64,000 bases of DNA from CALHKP01 sp963558075 (GTDB lineage: Bacteria; Bacillota; Clostridia; Peptostreptococcales; Anaerovoracaceae), in contig CAUWFN010000010.1 in assembly GCA_963558075.1 (NCBI GenBank), positions 1-64,000 on the forward strand, in the 5' to 3' direction. A program made the position numbers and the translations under genes. The notes under the pieces are model-generated. The model was not told the DNA's origin and ran no database searches. It saw only the letters and a list, made by a program, of their open reading frames with translations. This document shows positions 43,620 through 53,131 of this stretch, piece by piece; position 1 is the stretch's first letter, and every line of letters starts with the position of its first letter.

Positions 43620-44459
43620 TTATATAGATTCTATGTATTTTTCGAGTTCTTTGAGATTTTTTGGTTTTGCAAGATCTTTGCTGAGTATTCCTTTTGATGC
43701 AAGACTATCGAATAGTTCAATCGCCGCAGGCTTTTTTAAATTTGCTTTCGCAAGGATCTCATCCTGCTCAAAAACATCTTCGGGAGCACCTTTTGCAAGG
43801 ACTTTGCCCTCATCGATTATAACAACCTCATCTGACCAGTCAAGAGCATAATCAACATCGTGAGTTGAAATCAAAACCGTGATTCCACGCTTAGAAAGCA
43901 TATCTATAATTCTGTTTACAATCATCGTGTGTTTTGGGTCAAGAGAAGATGCAGGCTCATCTAAAATTATAACCTCTGGCTCCATGACTACAACGTCTGC
44001 TATAGAAACCTGTTTTTTCTGTCCTCCAGAAAGGGCGTGAACTGGGTTTTCTCTAAACGGTGTAATCTCAAGAGCATCCATTACAAGGTTAACCTTATCT
44101 CTTGCTTCCTCTTCGCTCATACCTATATTCAGAGCACCAAAGGAAATTTCCTGAAAAACTGATGCAGAAAAGAGCTGGTTATCCGGATCTTGAAATACTA
44201 TTCCAACTTTTTTTCTAAGCTCAAGCAGTCCTTTGCGGCTGTAATCTACAGGCTCACCATCAAGGTAAAGCTTACCCTCCGCCGGTCTATGTATTCCGTT
44301 TAAACATAGAAAAAATGTCGATTTTCCGGCACCGTTTGCACCGAGAAAAGCAACCTTCTTCCCTCTTTCTATCTCAAGATCAAAGCCATTAAGTGAATAA
44401 TTCTTTGAATCGTCATATGAAAACTTAAGGCCTTCTGCTCTTATTACATAATCCTTCAT
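43620..44459 (-). CDS. cbiO: Cobalt ECF transporter ATPase CbiO
   Basis: A 279-residue ABC ATPase with Walker A GANGAGKST (39-47), Q-loop FQDPDNQLF, signature LSGGQKKQ and Walker B VIILDEPASSLD. The DPDNQ Q-loop is typical of ECF-type ATPases. It powers cobalt uptake with CbiM, CbiN and CbiQ, encoded just upstream. It is the last gene of the cbi operon. Confidence 0.93.
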   Translation of the reverse strand: MKDYVIRAEGLKFSYDDSKNYSLNGFDLEIERGKKVAFLGANGAGKSTFFLCLNGIHRPAEGKLYLDGEPVDYSRKGLLELRKKVGIVFQDPDNQLFSASVFQEISFGALNIGMSEEEARDKVNLVMDALEITPFRENPVHALSGGQKKQVSIADVVVMEPEVIILDEPASSLDPKHTMIVNRIIDMLSKRGITVLISTHDVDYALDWSDEVVIIDEGKVLAKGAPEDVFEQDEILAKANLKKPAAIELFDSLASKGILSKDLAKPKNLKELEKYIESI

Positions 44460-44478
44460 CTAAAATATCCTTCCAGTA

Positions 44479-45264
44479 TCAAATGTAAAAAACTCCCGCT
44501 CTTATGAGAACTGTGTATGCTAAAAGCACAGCCTCAAACACACATATCAGTATGATATTCTTTCTGTTCACAGGTCTGTTTTCTCTAAGAACGTTTACAT
44601 GGCCATCGTAGCACCTTGCCTCCATGGCATCATATAGCATTCTAGAGCGTTTCATTGACTGAATAAATACAGCCTGAACCATGCCGCCAAAGCTTTTGAC
44701 CGACTGTCTATAAGTCCTGTATCCGAGTCTTGCATGCTGAGATGATGATATAAAGTATGCGCTATCAAGTAGCACAAAAATAAATCTGTATATCATAAGC
44801 ATGAGCTCAGACAGAAGCTTAGGGCATTTGATTCCGTCAAGAACTGCTAGTATATCAGTCATCGTCGTGTTAAGTGACAAAAAATAGAGACACGAAACTG
44901 ATGCCATCGCCGTCACCATAAGCTGAGTTGCTCTAAAAATAGCATCATGACTTCCTGTTATATAGTATTGTCCAATCTGTACAGCAAAGGCATCCAGAGG
45001 CTCCTTGCTAATATTGATCATTATCGCTACAGTACTTAAAACAAGAAACGTTAGGGGAATAAGCATAAGCTTGAAAAATCTTTTCGGTGCAATCTTCCCT
45101 TTTCCAATACATAAAAAAGTATTAAGACCCATGACGAAAATGCCAAGTGCGATGGAACGACTGACTATACAAAATACAAGAGTCAGCATCGCAAAGGCGA
45201 ACTTTTCGTATGGGTTCACATATCTTAATCCAGAACTGTAGCAGAGCTTATCTACTACAATCAT
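44479..45264 (-). CDS. cbiQ: Cobalt ECF transporter T component CbiQ
   Basis: A 261-residue membrane protein with about five to six segments and the coupling-helix motifs of T components near the end (ARLGYRTYRQS and QSMKRSRMLYDAMEARCY). It links the ATPase to CbiMN. It follows cbiN by 6 nt. Confidence 0.92.
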   Translation of the reverse strand: MIVVDKLCYSSGLRYVNPYEKFAFAMLTLVFCIVSRSIALGIFVMGLNTFLCIGKGKIAPKRFFKLMLIPLTFLVLSTVAIMINISKEPLDAFAVQIGQYYITGSHDAIFRATQLMVTAMASVSCLYFLSLNTTMTDILAVLDGIKCPKLLSELMLMIYRFIFVLLDSAYFISSSQHARLGYRTYRQSVKSFGGMVQAVFIQSMKRSRMLYDAMEARCYDGHVNVLRENRPVNRKNIILICVFEAVLLAYTVLIRAGVFYI

Positions 45265-45270
45265 CTTATT

Positions 45271-45597
45271 TTACTCGTCTTTCTTTTTCCATTTACTTCT
45301 TTCGTAGAAGCGTCCCATTAGAAATGCGATAACGCCTACACCTATACCTGTCTGTACGCAGAAGATTAAGCTTTCAACTTCTCCTGGAAGCTCTCCTCCA
45401 AGGTATGATTCGATAACAGGTGTAAACCATGGTTCGTATTCAGCCCCCTGAATTTCTGCAACCATCTGGCTGCCGGCATCGTCAGATCCGCCAAATTCAG
45501 CATTACTCTTTAAAACAAACAAAGGAATTACCGCAATTAAAACACATAGCACTAAAAGTGTTATTACTAACTTTTTGTTACCTTTTTTCTTTTCCAT
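45271..45597 (-). CDS. cbiN: Cobalt transport protein CbiN
   Basis: A 108-residue protein with two membrane segments (about 9-26 and 77-95) and a short outer loop containing AEYEPWFTPV, the CbiN hallmark. It helps CbiM load the metal. Start and stop abut those of cbiM. Confidence 0.92.
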   Translation of the reverse strand: MEKKKGNKKLVITLLVLCVLIAVIPLFVLKSNAEFGGSDDAGSQMVAEIQGAEYEPWFTPVIESYLGGELPGEVESLIFCVQTGIGVGVIAFLMGRFYERSKWKKKDE

Positions 45598-46347
45598 TTA
45601 TTTGTCCTCCTTTAAAAAACCGATTGAACGAAGCTCAGGTTTAGCATATGTTTCCAGTCCGATGATGATTACTACAGTCAGAAGACCTTCAACAATTGCA
45701 AGAGGCAGCTGAGTTGGAGCAAATACTCCTAAGAATTTAACAGCTGATGCCATTACACCGCCAACTTCTGAAGGATAAGCAATAGCAAGCTGAAGTGATG
45801 TTACACAGTAAGTGAACAGATCACCTAGTGCTGCTGCAAGGAAAATAGAAACTTTTCTATTTACATTTAGTTTCTGGCAAAGCTTGTAGATTCCAAATGA
45901 TACAAGTGGACCTGCAATTGCCATTGAGAATGTATTTGCACCAAGACTTGTCAGTCCGCCGTGAGCAAGTAGGATAGCCTGGAATAACAGTACGATGATT
46001 CCAAGTACACTTACTGCAGCAGGTCCGAACAGAATAGCTCCAAGACCTGTACCTGTCATATGTGAGCAGCTTCCTGACAGTGATGGAATTTTCAGTGATG
46101 AGATAACGAAAATAAATGCTCCTGCCATTGCAAGGATTGTGAATGACTTTCTGTCATTGTTAATTGTCTTTTTGATAGACATAATTCCCCAAACAAGGAA
46201 AGGAAGACAAAGAACTCCCCAGATTGCACAATGTGCTCCAGGAAGATAACCTTCCATAATATGCATTGCGCTAGCTGATGGTACTACACCAAAAGCAAGT
46301 GCAAAGACTGCTGTCATAGATAAAATTAATCTTTCTTTTTTAGTCAT
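45598..46347 (-). CDS. cbiM: Cobalt ECF transporter S component CbiM
   Basis: A 249-residue protein. A signal peptide (1-27) ends in SASA, so that MHIMEGYLPG becomes the mature N-terminus; the Met and His there bind the metal. SCSHMTGTGLGAILFGPA is the conserved core. It is the substrate-binding subunit, first in the operon cbiMNQO, and lies behind a cobalamin riboswitch. AAAGGAG precedes the start. Confidence 0.94.
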   Translation of the reverse strand: MTKKERLILSMTAVFALAFGVVPSASAMHIMEGYLPGAHCAIWGVLCLPFLVWGIMSIKKTINNDRKSFTILAMAGAFIFVISSLKIPSLSGSCSHMTGTGLGAILFGPAAVSVLGIIVLLFQAILLAHGGLTSLGANTFSMAIAGPLVSFGIYKLCQKLNVNRKVSIFLAAALGDLFTYCVTSLQLAIAYPSEVGGVMASAVKFLGVFAPTQLPLAIVEGLLTVVIIIGLETYAKPELRSIGFLKEDK

Positions 46348-46397
46348 ATTGACTCCTTTCTTATAACTCCTAGTCGCTAAATCAATAAAAGTGCAAT

Positions 46398-46709
46398 AAA
46401 AAAACTGTCTCTGTGACAGGCAGTATCATTCACTTTGCTATTTACGTCATATTCACAAGTATCTAAAATAAAAAATTTACGGACACAAAAAATATGCGCT
46501 CTGATTCAGCATCAAGCGTATGTACACCGGTCATCGTTCGTAACCCCGTGTATATCGGCTAATGATGGCAGTTCTTCTGGCTCAGAAATCAAGCATCGCT
46601 TCTGTCTTCCCGCTTTCGCAGTGACAAATTAGAAGCGACTATTCTTTACAGCGGCGCGACCGCACAGGACTTTAACCTGTTTCCCTATTAACGCCTTACA
46701 GGCGACCCT
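46398..46709 (-). promoter_or_regulatory. Cobalamin riboswitch upstream of cbiMNQO
   Basis: The minus strand holds the hallmarks in order: GGGAAACAGGT, AAGTCCTGTGCGGTCGCGCC (with GCTGTAA after it), GTCACTGCGAAAGCGGGAAG and the B12 box AGCCAGAAGAACTGCC (46567-46582). The sensing core spans about 46567-46709. Downstream are two possible terminators: one at 46487-46522 (ATACGCTTGAT...ATCA...AGCGCAT, six U) and one at 46398-46419 (CTGTC/GACAG, seven U), 50 nt before cbiM. Adenosylcobalamin would switch cobalt uptake off. Confidence 0.92.
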
Positions 46710-46729
46710 CATTTTCTATTTACCATAAT

Positions 46730-46758
46730 ATTATATGGGTTTGTTATAGTATTGTCAA
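46730..46758 (-). promoter_or_regulatory. Promoter of the riboswitch-cbi operon
   Basis: A perfect TTGACA (46753-46758), 17 nt, TATAAT (46730-46735). The start near 46723 gives a leader of about 375 nt. The -35 box abuts the U-tract of the upstream terminator. Confidence 0.9.
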
Positions 46759-46759
46759 T

Positions 46760-46800
46760 AAAAAAAGTCCCTGCACGAGGCCTTGGCATCCTGCAGAGAC
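46760..46800 (-). terminator. Terminator after the DUF71 gene
   Basis: GTCTCTGCA pairs with TGCAGGGAC (one G-U) around a 16-nt loop, followed by seven U on the minus strand. Confidence 0.82.
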
Positions 46801-46819
46801 AACATTTCTATAGCTTTTT

Positions 46820-47470
46820 CTATTTTACAATCGCCTTTAGTCTAGCATAATTTCCTCTATATTCCTTTTCGAAGGAAGCCTCGAGAGGATGTCTAAATAA
46901 AGGCCCATCTACAACAAGGGAGTGGTATTCTCCATTTTCGCCGCAGACGTCGATATTTTCGCATCTAAGCTCTTCTATTAGCTCATTATCTAGAACTCTT
47001 CCGAGATATTTCTCGTCCATTTTATCCATATTAACTGTTGTAATTACAGTCTTAAACCCGCTTTCTACAAAGTCACGAACTACATCTTCTCTATTTCTTT
47101 TCCACAGAGGGAAAATAGCCTCAAGACCTGTATTTTCACATCTATCCATTCCCCATTTCAGGTGATTTTCTATATCGATATCACCGAAAACACAAAGCTC
47201 AGCTCCTTTCTTTTTCTCCTCAGCAAGAGTTTTTTCGAATGCAGCCTCATAGTCAGAGCCATCAGTTTCTATAAGATGAACAGGAATTCCAAGGGCCTCT
47301 TCTAGCCCCCTTATAACATTCTCGTCAACACCATGAAACCAAGCTTTCTCATCCTTCGGATTATATGTAATTACAAGGCTCTGCACATCGTAACCTGCTT
47401 CAATAGCTTTATAAACAGCAAAAGTACTATCCTTTCCTGTGCTGTATGAGCCTACAAACCTTTTCCCCAT
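46820..47470 (-). CDS. DUF71/COG2102 PP-loop ATPase, predicted B12-salvage type
   Basis: A 216-residue adenylate-forming ATPase with the PP-loop SYSTGKDS (8-15), ENHLKWGMDRCENTGLEAIFPLW and the C-terminal CGENGEYHSLVVDGPLF motif. Archaeal and eukaryotic relatives are diphthine-ammonia ligases (Dph6). Bacteria have no diphthamide; a comparative-genomics study placed a bacterial subgroup in B12 salvage. Its position directly upstream of a B12-riboswitch cobalt operon fits that. It has its own terminator, so it is not in the same transcript. Confidence 0.88.
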   Translation of the reverse strand: MGKRFVGSYSTGKDSTFAVYKAIEAGYDVQSLVITYNPKDEKAWFHGVDENVIRGLEEALGIPVHLIETDGSDYEAAFEKTLAEEKKKGAELCVFGDIDIENHLKWGMDRCENTGLEAIFPLWKRNREDVVRDFVESGFKTVITTVNMDKMDEKYLGRVLDNELIEELRCENIDVCGENGEYHSLVVDGPLFRHPLEASFEKEYRGNYARLKAIVK

Positions 47471-47532
47471 ATGTTTCCCCCAGTCTCATCTAATATTTAT
47501 GTAATAATTGTAGTTGTCATCCAAATCTGAAC

Positions 47533-49173
47533 CTATAGATCCTGATGAGCATATACGATTGCTTTTTCCGCGCTGTCAAATACGTTTTCTTTTCCTATCA
47601 TATCGATTACACCGCCGCGCTCAAGGTCCTTCAACACTTTTGGCTGTACACTTGTAAGTATAACCTGAGTATTCGATTCACCAAGCTGAGTTATAAGGTC
47701 AATCATTCCCTGAACTCCTGATAGGTCGATAACAGGAACACCTCTCATCGAAAGGATCAAAACGTCAGTCTGCGTATATCTCATTAGCTGCTGCTCTAAC
47801 TTATCAACAACAGCAAAGAAGAGTGTACCTGTAAGATATGCAACTCTTACTTTATCAGAAACCTCAGGAAGCTTCATTCCTAGGCTGTCAAGCTTATCAT
47901 TATCTACCTCTGCAATATTAATATCAAAGTCTGTAAGCTTTGCTACAAGTAGAATTGATGAGAATGCAACGCCTAGAATAATCGCCTGAGTAAGGTCTAA
48001 CACAACTGTAGCTGCCATAGTCAGGAAGAACTTTGCCATACCTGATTTAAAGCCCTTTCCAAATATGAATCTTATGCTTTCCCAGTCATTCATTCTAACA
48101 GCCGTAACAATCAGAACGCCCGCAAGTGCTGACAGTGGAATTACTGACATAATCGGTGCTAGTACAAACATCGAAAGCAGAAGTATTACAGAGTGAAATA
48201 CACTTGCAAGTCTTGTAACTCCGCCTGCTTTGATTACTACGCTTGTTCTTGCAATAGCAGCAGTCGCAGGAACGCCTCCCATGAACGGAATCACGATATT
48301 TCCTATCCCCTGAGCTACAAGCTCAAGATCGCCATCAAAACCTTCCTTCTTTAGCTTGCTTGCAGATGCTCCGCAGAGAAGACTTTCTATCATCGCAAGA
48401 GCAGCAATAGAAAGCGCCGGCATAAAGAAATCTCCAAACTGATCCCACGGAATATTAGTAAGGGAAAGTCTCTCATCAAGAAGGAGCGTCTTTGGTATGC
48501 TTCCTACTACTGCAACGTCAAACTTTGCAAAGTAATTAAAAATCAAAACTACAATCAAAGCAAGTAGTGATGATGGAAAAACTGCGTTAAGCTTCTTTGG
48601 CCATATAAGCATGATAACGATTACCATTAGACCTATTATAACTGACTGAATATCAGGTGAAAATCCATCAGTAAAATATGAGAAAACCTTTTCTATAGCA
48701 AGATCCCCATGAGATGTTACGCCAAAGAAATTATCAAGCTGCCCCAAAGCTATAATTATCGCAATTCCTGATGTAAATCCGGTAATTACTGATGAAGGAA
48801 TAAAATTAATTATCCTTCCAAGTTTGAGCACGCCGGCTACAAGTAGTATTATCCCAGCAAAGAAACATGCCACAAGAATTCCCTGCATGCCGTATTGCGA
48901 GGCCAACGTTACAAGGATTGCAGACATTGCTCCCGTAGGACCTGAAATCTGAAAAGAAGCTCCAGATAAAGCTCCAATTACAATACCTGCAACGATTGCC
49001 GTTACAAGACCTGCTGCAGCTGTAGCGCCAGAGCTGACACCAAAGGCTAGCGCAAGAGGAAGAGCAACTGCCGCAACCGTTATACCTGCCATGATATCTT
49101 TTGTTAATTTACCTACGTTATAGCCTGTAAACTCTTCTCTAAGATCTCGTTTTAAATTGTTCAATAAGTTCAT
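47533..49173 (-). CDS. SulP-family anion transporter with STAS domain
   Basis: A 546-residue membrane transporter with about 11-14 segments and a cytosolic STAS domain (about 430-546, RGVPVIDLSGVQGM). GASFQISGPTGAM is the SulP signature loop. Family members carry sulfate, bicarbonate or other anions. The substrate is unknown; sulfate would suit the methionine genes but no sulfate-reduction genes are in view. Confidence 0.9.
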   Translation of the reverse strand: MNLLNNLKRDLREEFTGYNVGKLTKDIMAGITVAAVALPLALAFGVSSGATAAAGLVTAIVAGIVIGALSGASFQISGPTGAMSAILVTLASQYGMQGILVACFFAGIILLVAGVLKLGRIINFIPSSVITGFTSGIAIIIALGQLDNFFGVTSHGDLAIEKVFSYFTDGFSPDIQSVIIGLMVIVIMLIWPKKLNAVFPSSLLALIVVLIFNYFAKFDVAVVGSIPKTLLLDERLSLTNIPWDQFGDFFMPALSIAALAMIESLLCGASASKLKKEGFDGDLELVAQGIGNIVIPFMGGVPATAAIARTSVVIKAGGVTRLASVFHSVILLLSMFVLAPIMSVIPLSALAGVLIVTAVRMNDWESIRFIFGKGFKSGMAKFFLTMAATVVLDLTQAIILGVAFSSILLVAKLTDFDINIAEVDNDKLDSLGMKLPEVSDKVRVAYLTGTLFFAVVDKLEQQLMRYTQTDVLILSMRGVPVIDLSGVQGMIDLITQLGESNTQVILTSVQPKVLKDLERGGVIDMIGKENVFDSAEKAIVYAHQDL

Positions 49174-49224
49174 TAATCTTTCCTTTCATTAATATTGTTT
49201 AATCGCATTTATATTTTGTTTTTC

Positions 49225-50061
49225 CTAATCTCTTATTCCATAAAATCTTTTGGCATTTTTAGTTGTCATCTCTGCAACCTTGTCAAAATCCACACCCTTT
49301 ATTTCGGAAACCTTCGCTGCTGTGTACTCAACATATGCCGATTCGTTTTCTTTTCCCCTGAACGGAACCGGCGTTAAGTACGGAGCATCTGTCTCAACCA
49401 TAATATAGTCAAGAGGAATAGTCTCCACAACCTTTACAGTTTTTTTGTTATTTTTGTATGTTATAGGTCCGCATATGCCTATAGTTGCCCCAAGCTTTAC
49501 ATACTGAGACGCAAGTTCGCTACTTCCAGAGAAGCAATGAATATAGACTCTTGCATCCTTTACCTCGCTTCCATCTTCTAGCTTGCGTAAAGGGAAAAAG
49601 CTTTTTCTCTCATCAGAGAAAGCTCCTTCTTCTTTTAGGATGTCCATAGTTTCCTGGTCTGCATCTCTTGAATGAATTACGATAGGTAACTTCAATTCGT
49701 TTGCAAGCTGAATCTGTCTTCTGAACCAGTATCTCTGTGCATCTCTTTCGGAATTATCATAGTGATAATCTAGACCGATTTCTCCGATTGCCATTACCTT
49801 GTCTTTTGCCGCAAGAGAGCGGATAAGTGCAAGTATATCCTCGTCCATCGAATCTGCGTCGTGAGGATGAACGCCAACAGCTGCATAACACTTGCTGAAC
49901 TTCTCAGCATTTTTTACTGCTGTATATGACGAAGGAAGGTCAAAGCCTACATCCATAACACCGCAAATCAGATCAGAGTTTTCTATTTTTTCTCCAAGCT
50001 CTATTCTGTGTTCTTCAGAAAAATCATCCTGGTTTAAATGCGTATGTGCATCAAAAAGCAT
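49225..50061 (-). CDS. tatD: TatD-family metal-dependent hydrolase (DNase)
   Basis: A 278-residue TIM-barrel hydrolase with metal ligands in DAHTHL (4-9), GEIGLDYHYD, IHSRDAD, HCFSGS and ETDAPYLTP. TatD proteins act as 3'-5' DNases. The ATG at 50061 with GGAGG before it is preferred over a longer ORF. It is near metG, a frequent pairing in Firmicutes. Confidence 0.9.
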   Translation of the reverse strand: MLFDAHTHLNQDDFSEEHRIELGEKIENSDLICGVMDVGFDLPSSYTAVKNAEKFSKCYAAVGVHPHDADSMDEDILALIRSLAAKDKVMAIGEIGLDYHYDNSERDAQRYWFRRQIQLANELKLPIVIHSRDADQETMDILKEEGAFSDERKSFFPLRKLEDGSEVKDARVYIHCFSGSSELASQYVKLGATIGICGPITYKNNKKTVKVVETIPLDYIMVETDAPYLTPVPFRGKENESAYVEYTAAKVSEIKGVDFDKVAEMTTKNAKRFYGIRD

Positions 50062-50137
50062 ATAAAATCCTCCAGTATTCTTATTAAATTTCACACCGGC
50101 CATGTGCTGCCGGATTTTGTCTAAAATATCATAAATA

Positions 50138-50168
50138 AAGGCCCGGAAAGTATTTAGTCCGAGCCCTT
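50138..50168 (-). terminator. metG terminator
   Basis: AAGGGCTCGGA pairs with TCCGGGCCTT (one bulged G) and is followed by a U-rich tail on the minus strand, 15 nt after the metG stop. Confidence 0.75.
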
Positions 50169-50182
50169 ACATATCTGTCAGT

Positions 50183-52111
50183 TTAGCATACTGAGTTTCC
50201 GTTTGGAGCCTCAGTTGTTACAATTTCGAGTCTTTCTCCATTATCAGCAAAGATAATCATGCCTCTGGATTCAAGTCCTCTGAGTTTTCTTGGTTTAAGG
50301 TTTGCCACAACGATGACATTCTTTCCAACCATTTCCTCAGGAGTGAAGTGTTCAGCTACGCCTGAGATAATCTGACGCTTTTCTGTTCCCATCTGAACCT
50401 GGAAAACAAGAAGTCTGTCAGCCTTAGGATGTTTTTCGGCTGAAATAATAGTACCTACTCTAAGATCGATTTTATCAAAGTCATCAAACTCGATATCTGG
50501 TTTCAGTTCTAGAGGAATGTTTTCTTCTGCCTTTTCTTTGCCGGCATTCTGAATTTCCTCAAGTTCTGCAAGTTCCTTTTCTATATCAAGTCTAGGGAAA
50601 ATAGCTTCTCCCTTCTTAACCTTTTCCTGATACATCATATCAAATACAAATGCATCTTCCCATACAACATCTGCATACCAAAGACCCATCTGCTTTCTAA
50701 TCTTTTCTGATGTAGTGTGCATGAAAGGATGAATTAGAATTGATACGATTCTTAGTGTTTCTGCAAGGTTGTGCAGACATGTATCAAGATCATCCTTCTT
50801 TTCTGGATCCTTTGCTAAAATCCAAGGTGTCTTTTCGTCGATGTATTTGTTTGCTCTTCTGATGACAATCCAGATTTCTTCAAGAGCCATGTTAAATGCA
50901 AATTTATCCATCTGCTCTTCAACCTTAGATGCAGCTCCTGTTGCAATCTTCTTAAGGTCTTTGTCGAATTCGTCTTCACCGTGAGATTCAGGAACGATTC
51001 CACCGTTATATTTTTCGATCATTGATGCAGTTCTAGAAACGAGGTTTCCGAGGTCATTTGCAAGATCGTAGTTCATTCTCTTGAGCATTACTTCATTTGT
51101 GAAAACGCCGTCCTGTCCAAATGTGTATTCTCTAAGTAGGAAGTATTTGAGAGCATCTACTCCGTATCTATCGATAAGCATTACAGGGTCTACTACATTT
51201 CCCTTTGATTTACTCATCTTTCCGCCTTCTAGCAGTAGCCATCCATGACCTAGAACCTGTGTAGGCAGAGGAGCATCAATTGACATAAGCATAGCAGGCC
51301 AGATAATAGTATGGAATCTTACGATTTCCTTACCTACAAGGTGAACATTTGCAGGCCAATATTTTTCGTAAAGCTCAGGTGAGTCAGGATATCCTAGAGC
51401 AGTGATGTAGTTTGTAAGAGCATCAAGCCATACATAGATTACATGCTTTTCGTCGATAGGAACCTGGATTCCCCAGTCAAATGTTGATCTTGAGATGCAA
51501 AGATCCTCAAGACCCTGTTTGATGAACGCAACCATTTCGTTTCTTCTGCTGTCAGGCTGCAGGAACTTAGGATTCTTCTCGAACAGTTCAAGAAGTCTGT
51601 CCTGATACTTTGAAAGTCTGAAGAAGTATGCCTCTTCCTTTGCCTTTTCTACAGGTCTTCCGCAGTCAGGGCAACATCCGTCAACCAGCTGGCTTTCTGT
51701 CCAGAATGATTCACATGGAGTGCAGTACATTCCCTCATATTCTGATTTGTATATGTCGCCTTTTTCGTACATTTTGTTGAAGATTGCCTGTACGCGTTCT
51801 ACGTGGCGAGGTTCAGTTGTTCTGATGAAATCATCATATGAGATTTCCATTGTCTTCCAAAGTTCTTTGATTCCATCAACAACACCATCAACATATTCCT
51901 GTGGTGAAACGCCCTTTTCTTCTGCGATTGTCTGGATTTTCTGACCGTGTTCGTCAGTACCTGTCAGAAATCTTACATCGTATCCGCTAAGACGCTTGAA
52001 TCTTGCCATAGCATCGGCCATTACTGTACAGTAAGTATGTCCGATGTGCAGATTAGCACTTGGATAGTAAATTGGTGTCGTAATGTAATAAGTTCCTTTT
52101 TTTTCTGTCAT
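50183..52111 (-). CDS. metG: Methionyl-tRNA synthetase
   Basis: A 642-residue class I synthetase. HIGHTY near residue 22 and KMSKSKG near 300 form the ATP site. CTPCESFW...CCPDCGRPV is a four-Cys zinc knuckle. A C-terminal tRNA-binding OB domain (about 545-642, FDKIDLRVGTI) is fused, as in long bacterial MetG. It has no T-box in front; only 46 nt separate it from the small membrane protein gene. Confidence 0.95.
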   Translation of the reverse strand: MTEKKGTYYITTPIYYPSANLHIGHTYCTVMADAMARFKRLSGYDVRFLTGTDEHGQKIQTIAEEKGVSPQEYVDGVVDGIKELWKTMEISYDDFIRTTEPRHVERVQAIFNKMYEKGDIYKSEYEGMYCTPCESFWTESQLVDGCCPDCGRPVEKAKEEAYFFRLSKYQDRLLELFEKNPKFLQPDSRRNEMVAFIKQGLEDLCISRSTFDWGIQVPIDEKHVIYVWLDALTNYITALGYPDSPELYEKYWPANVHLVGKEIVRFHTIIWPAMLMSIDAPLPTQVLGHGWLLLEGGKMSKSKGNVVDPVMLIDRYGVDALKYFLLREYTFGQDGVFTNEVMLKRMNYDLANDLGNLVSRTASMIEKYNGGIVPESHGEDEFDKDLKKIATGAASKVEEQMDKFAFNMALEEIWIVIRRANKYIDEKTPWILAKDPEKKDDLDTCLHNLAETLRIVSILIHPFMHTTSEKIRKQMGLWYADVVWEDAFVFDMMYQEKVKKGEAIFPRLDIEKELAELEEIQNAGKEKAEENIPLELKPDIEFDDFDKIDLRVGTIISAEKHPKADRLLVFQVQMGTEKRQIISGVAEHFTPEEMVGKNVIVVANLKPRKLRGLESRGMIIFADNGERLEIVTTEAPNGNSVC

Positions 52112-52157
52112 TTTCCTGTCTTTCCTTTCATCCCGGGCCGAATGAGGCCGCAGGTTT

Positions 52158-52388
52158 TTAGTTTTCGAGTTCTTCTTCCGCCCATTCGTCGTTTGACCAT
52201 TCTTCTTCAGGCCAGTCTTCGTTTACAAAAATTTTCTTCATGATTCGGTCCATGCCTGCAACAAGTGTTACGCCGGCAACAAATCCGACTCCGAGAATAG
52301 TAAGTCCGACTTTAGCGGCTGCACCGAGGTTGTTATTTTTGCTTTCGCTCTTGTCAGTCTTTTTTTCTATCATTTTTGCATTTCCCAT
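52158..52388 (-). CDS. Small membrane protein with acidic tail
   Basis: A 76-residue protein. It has a basic, polar start, one membrane segment (about 22-46) and a tail dominated by Glu, Asp and Trp (EDWPEEEW and NDEWAEEE). I do not recognise a family. AAGGAGG with good spacing supports it as a gene. It lies between a cytidylate-kinase-like gene and metG, likely in one transcript. Confidence 0.65.
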   Translation of the reverse strand: MGNAKMIEKKTDKSESKNNNLGAAAKVGLTILGVGFVAGVTLVAGMDRIMKKIFVNEDWPEEEWSNDEWAEEELEN

Positions 52389-52419
52389 ATTCGAATCCTC
52401 CTTCTGTAAACCGGGGCTT

Positions 52420-53034
52420 TTATCTGTAAGTTCTAGTGTTCATATATGTGACAATCAGCTCTGCAGCCTGCTCTTCTGTGATATAGCTGCTGTTAATAGC
52501 GAGATTGTAGTTTGAATACTGTCCCCACTTCTGTGATGTATGATAATTGTAGTAGTTAGCTCTGGCTTTATCATAATCTTTGATTAGATTTTCCACCTTA
52601 TCAGGGTCATCGCCATAAACTTCTACGCATCTTTTGATTCTGTCTTCAACTTCAGCGTGGATGAATACATTTGTAACACCCGGCATGTCTTTGAGAACAT
52701 AGTCAGCGCAGCGGCCGATAATTGCACCCTCGTTAGTCTCTCCAATCTGTCTTATGATATCAAACTGAGTTATAAACAGTTTCTCGTTCATCGAGATTGG
52801 TTCTGCTGTAAGACCGTCTCCAAAAGTCATCGCCGATGCAAAGCTATAAGAGAAGCTGCTCTTTGCTCGAAGCTCTGCTGTCTCTACAATTTCTCTCGAA
52901 AGTCCGCTCTTTTCGACTGCCATGTCGATGATTTCTTTATCATAAAAAGGAAGTCCCAGTTTCTCTGCTACGAGCTTTCCGATGATTCTTCCGCCACTTC
53001 CGTACTCTCTGCTTATTGTTACTAATCGCCTCAT
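52420..53034 (-). CDS. Cytidylate-kinase-like protein
   Basis: A 204-residue P-loop protein of the cytidylate kinase-like family (PF13189). Its N-terminal loop is SREYGSGGRIIGK (about 7-19) in place of a classical Walker A, and IIGRCADYVLKD and FIHAEVEDRIKR follow. The real substrate is unknown. The ATG at 53034 with AGAGGTG is used. It has its own promoter. Confidence 0.85.
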   Translation of the reverse strand: MRRLVTISREYGSGGRIIGKLVAEKLGLPFYDKEIIDMAVEKSGLSREIVETAELRAKSSFSYSFASAMTFGDGLTAEPISMNEKLFITQFDIIRQIGETNEGAIIGRCADYVLKDMPGVTNVFIHAEVEDRIKRCVEVYGDDPDKVENLIKDYDKARANYYNYHTSQKWGQYSNYNLAINSSYITEEQAAELIVTYMNTRTYR

Positions 53035-53066
53035 ATAAAACACCTCTCTTCATGTTATATATAATC

Positions 53067-53095
53067 ATTATATACCAAAACAGCATCAAAGTGAA
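53067..53095 (-). promoter_or_regulatory. Promoter of the cytidylate-kinase-like gene
   Basis: On the minus strand TTCACT (53090-53095), 17 nt, TATAAT (53067-53072). The leader is about 25-30 nt. Confidence 0.65.
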
Positions 53096-53131
53096 CAGAA
53101 AAAACTTGAATACATCTAATCAGAGGATGCC

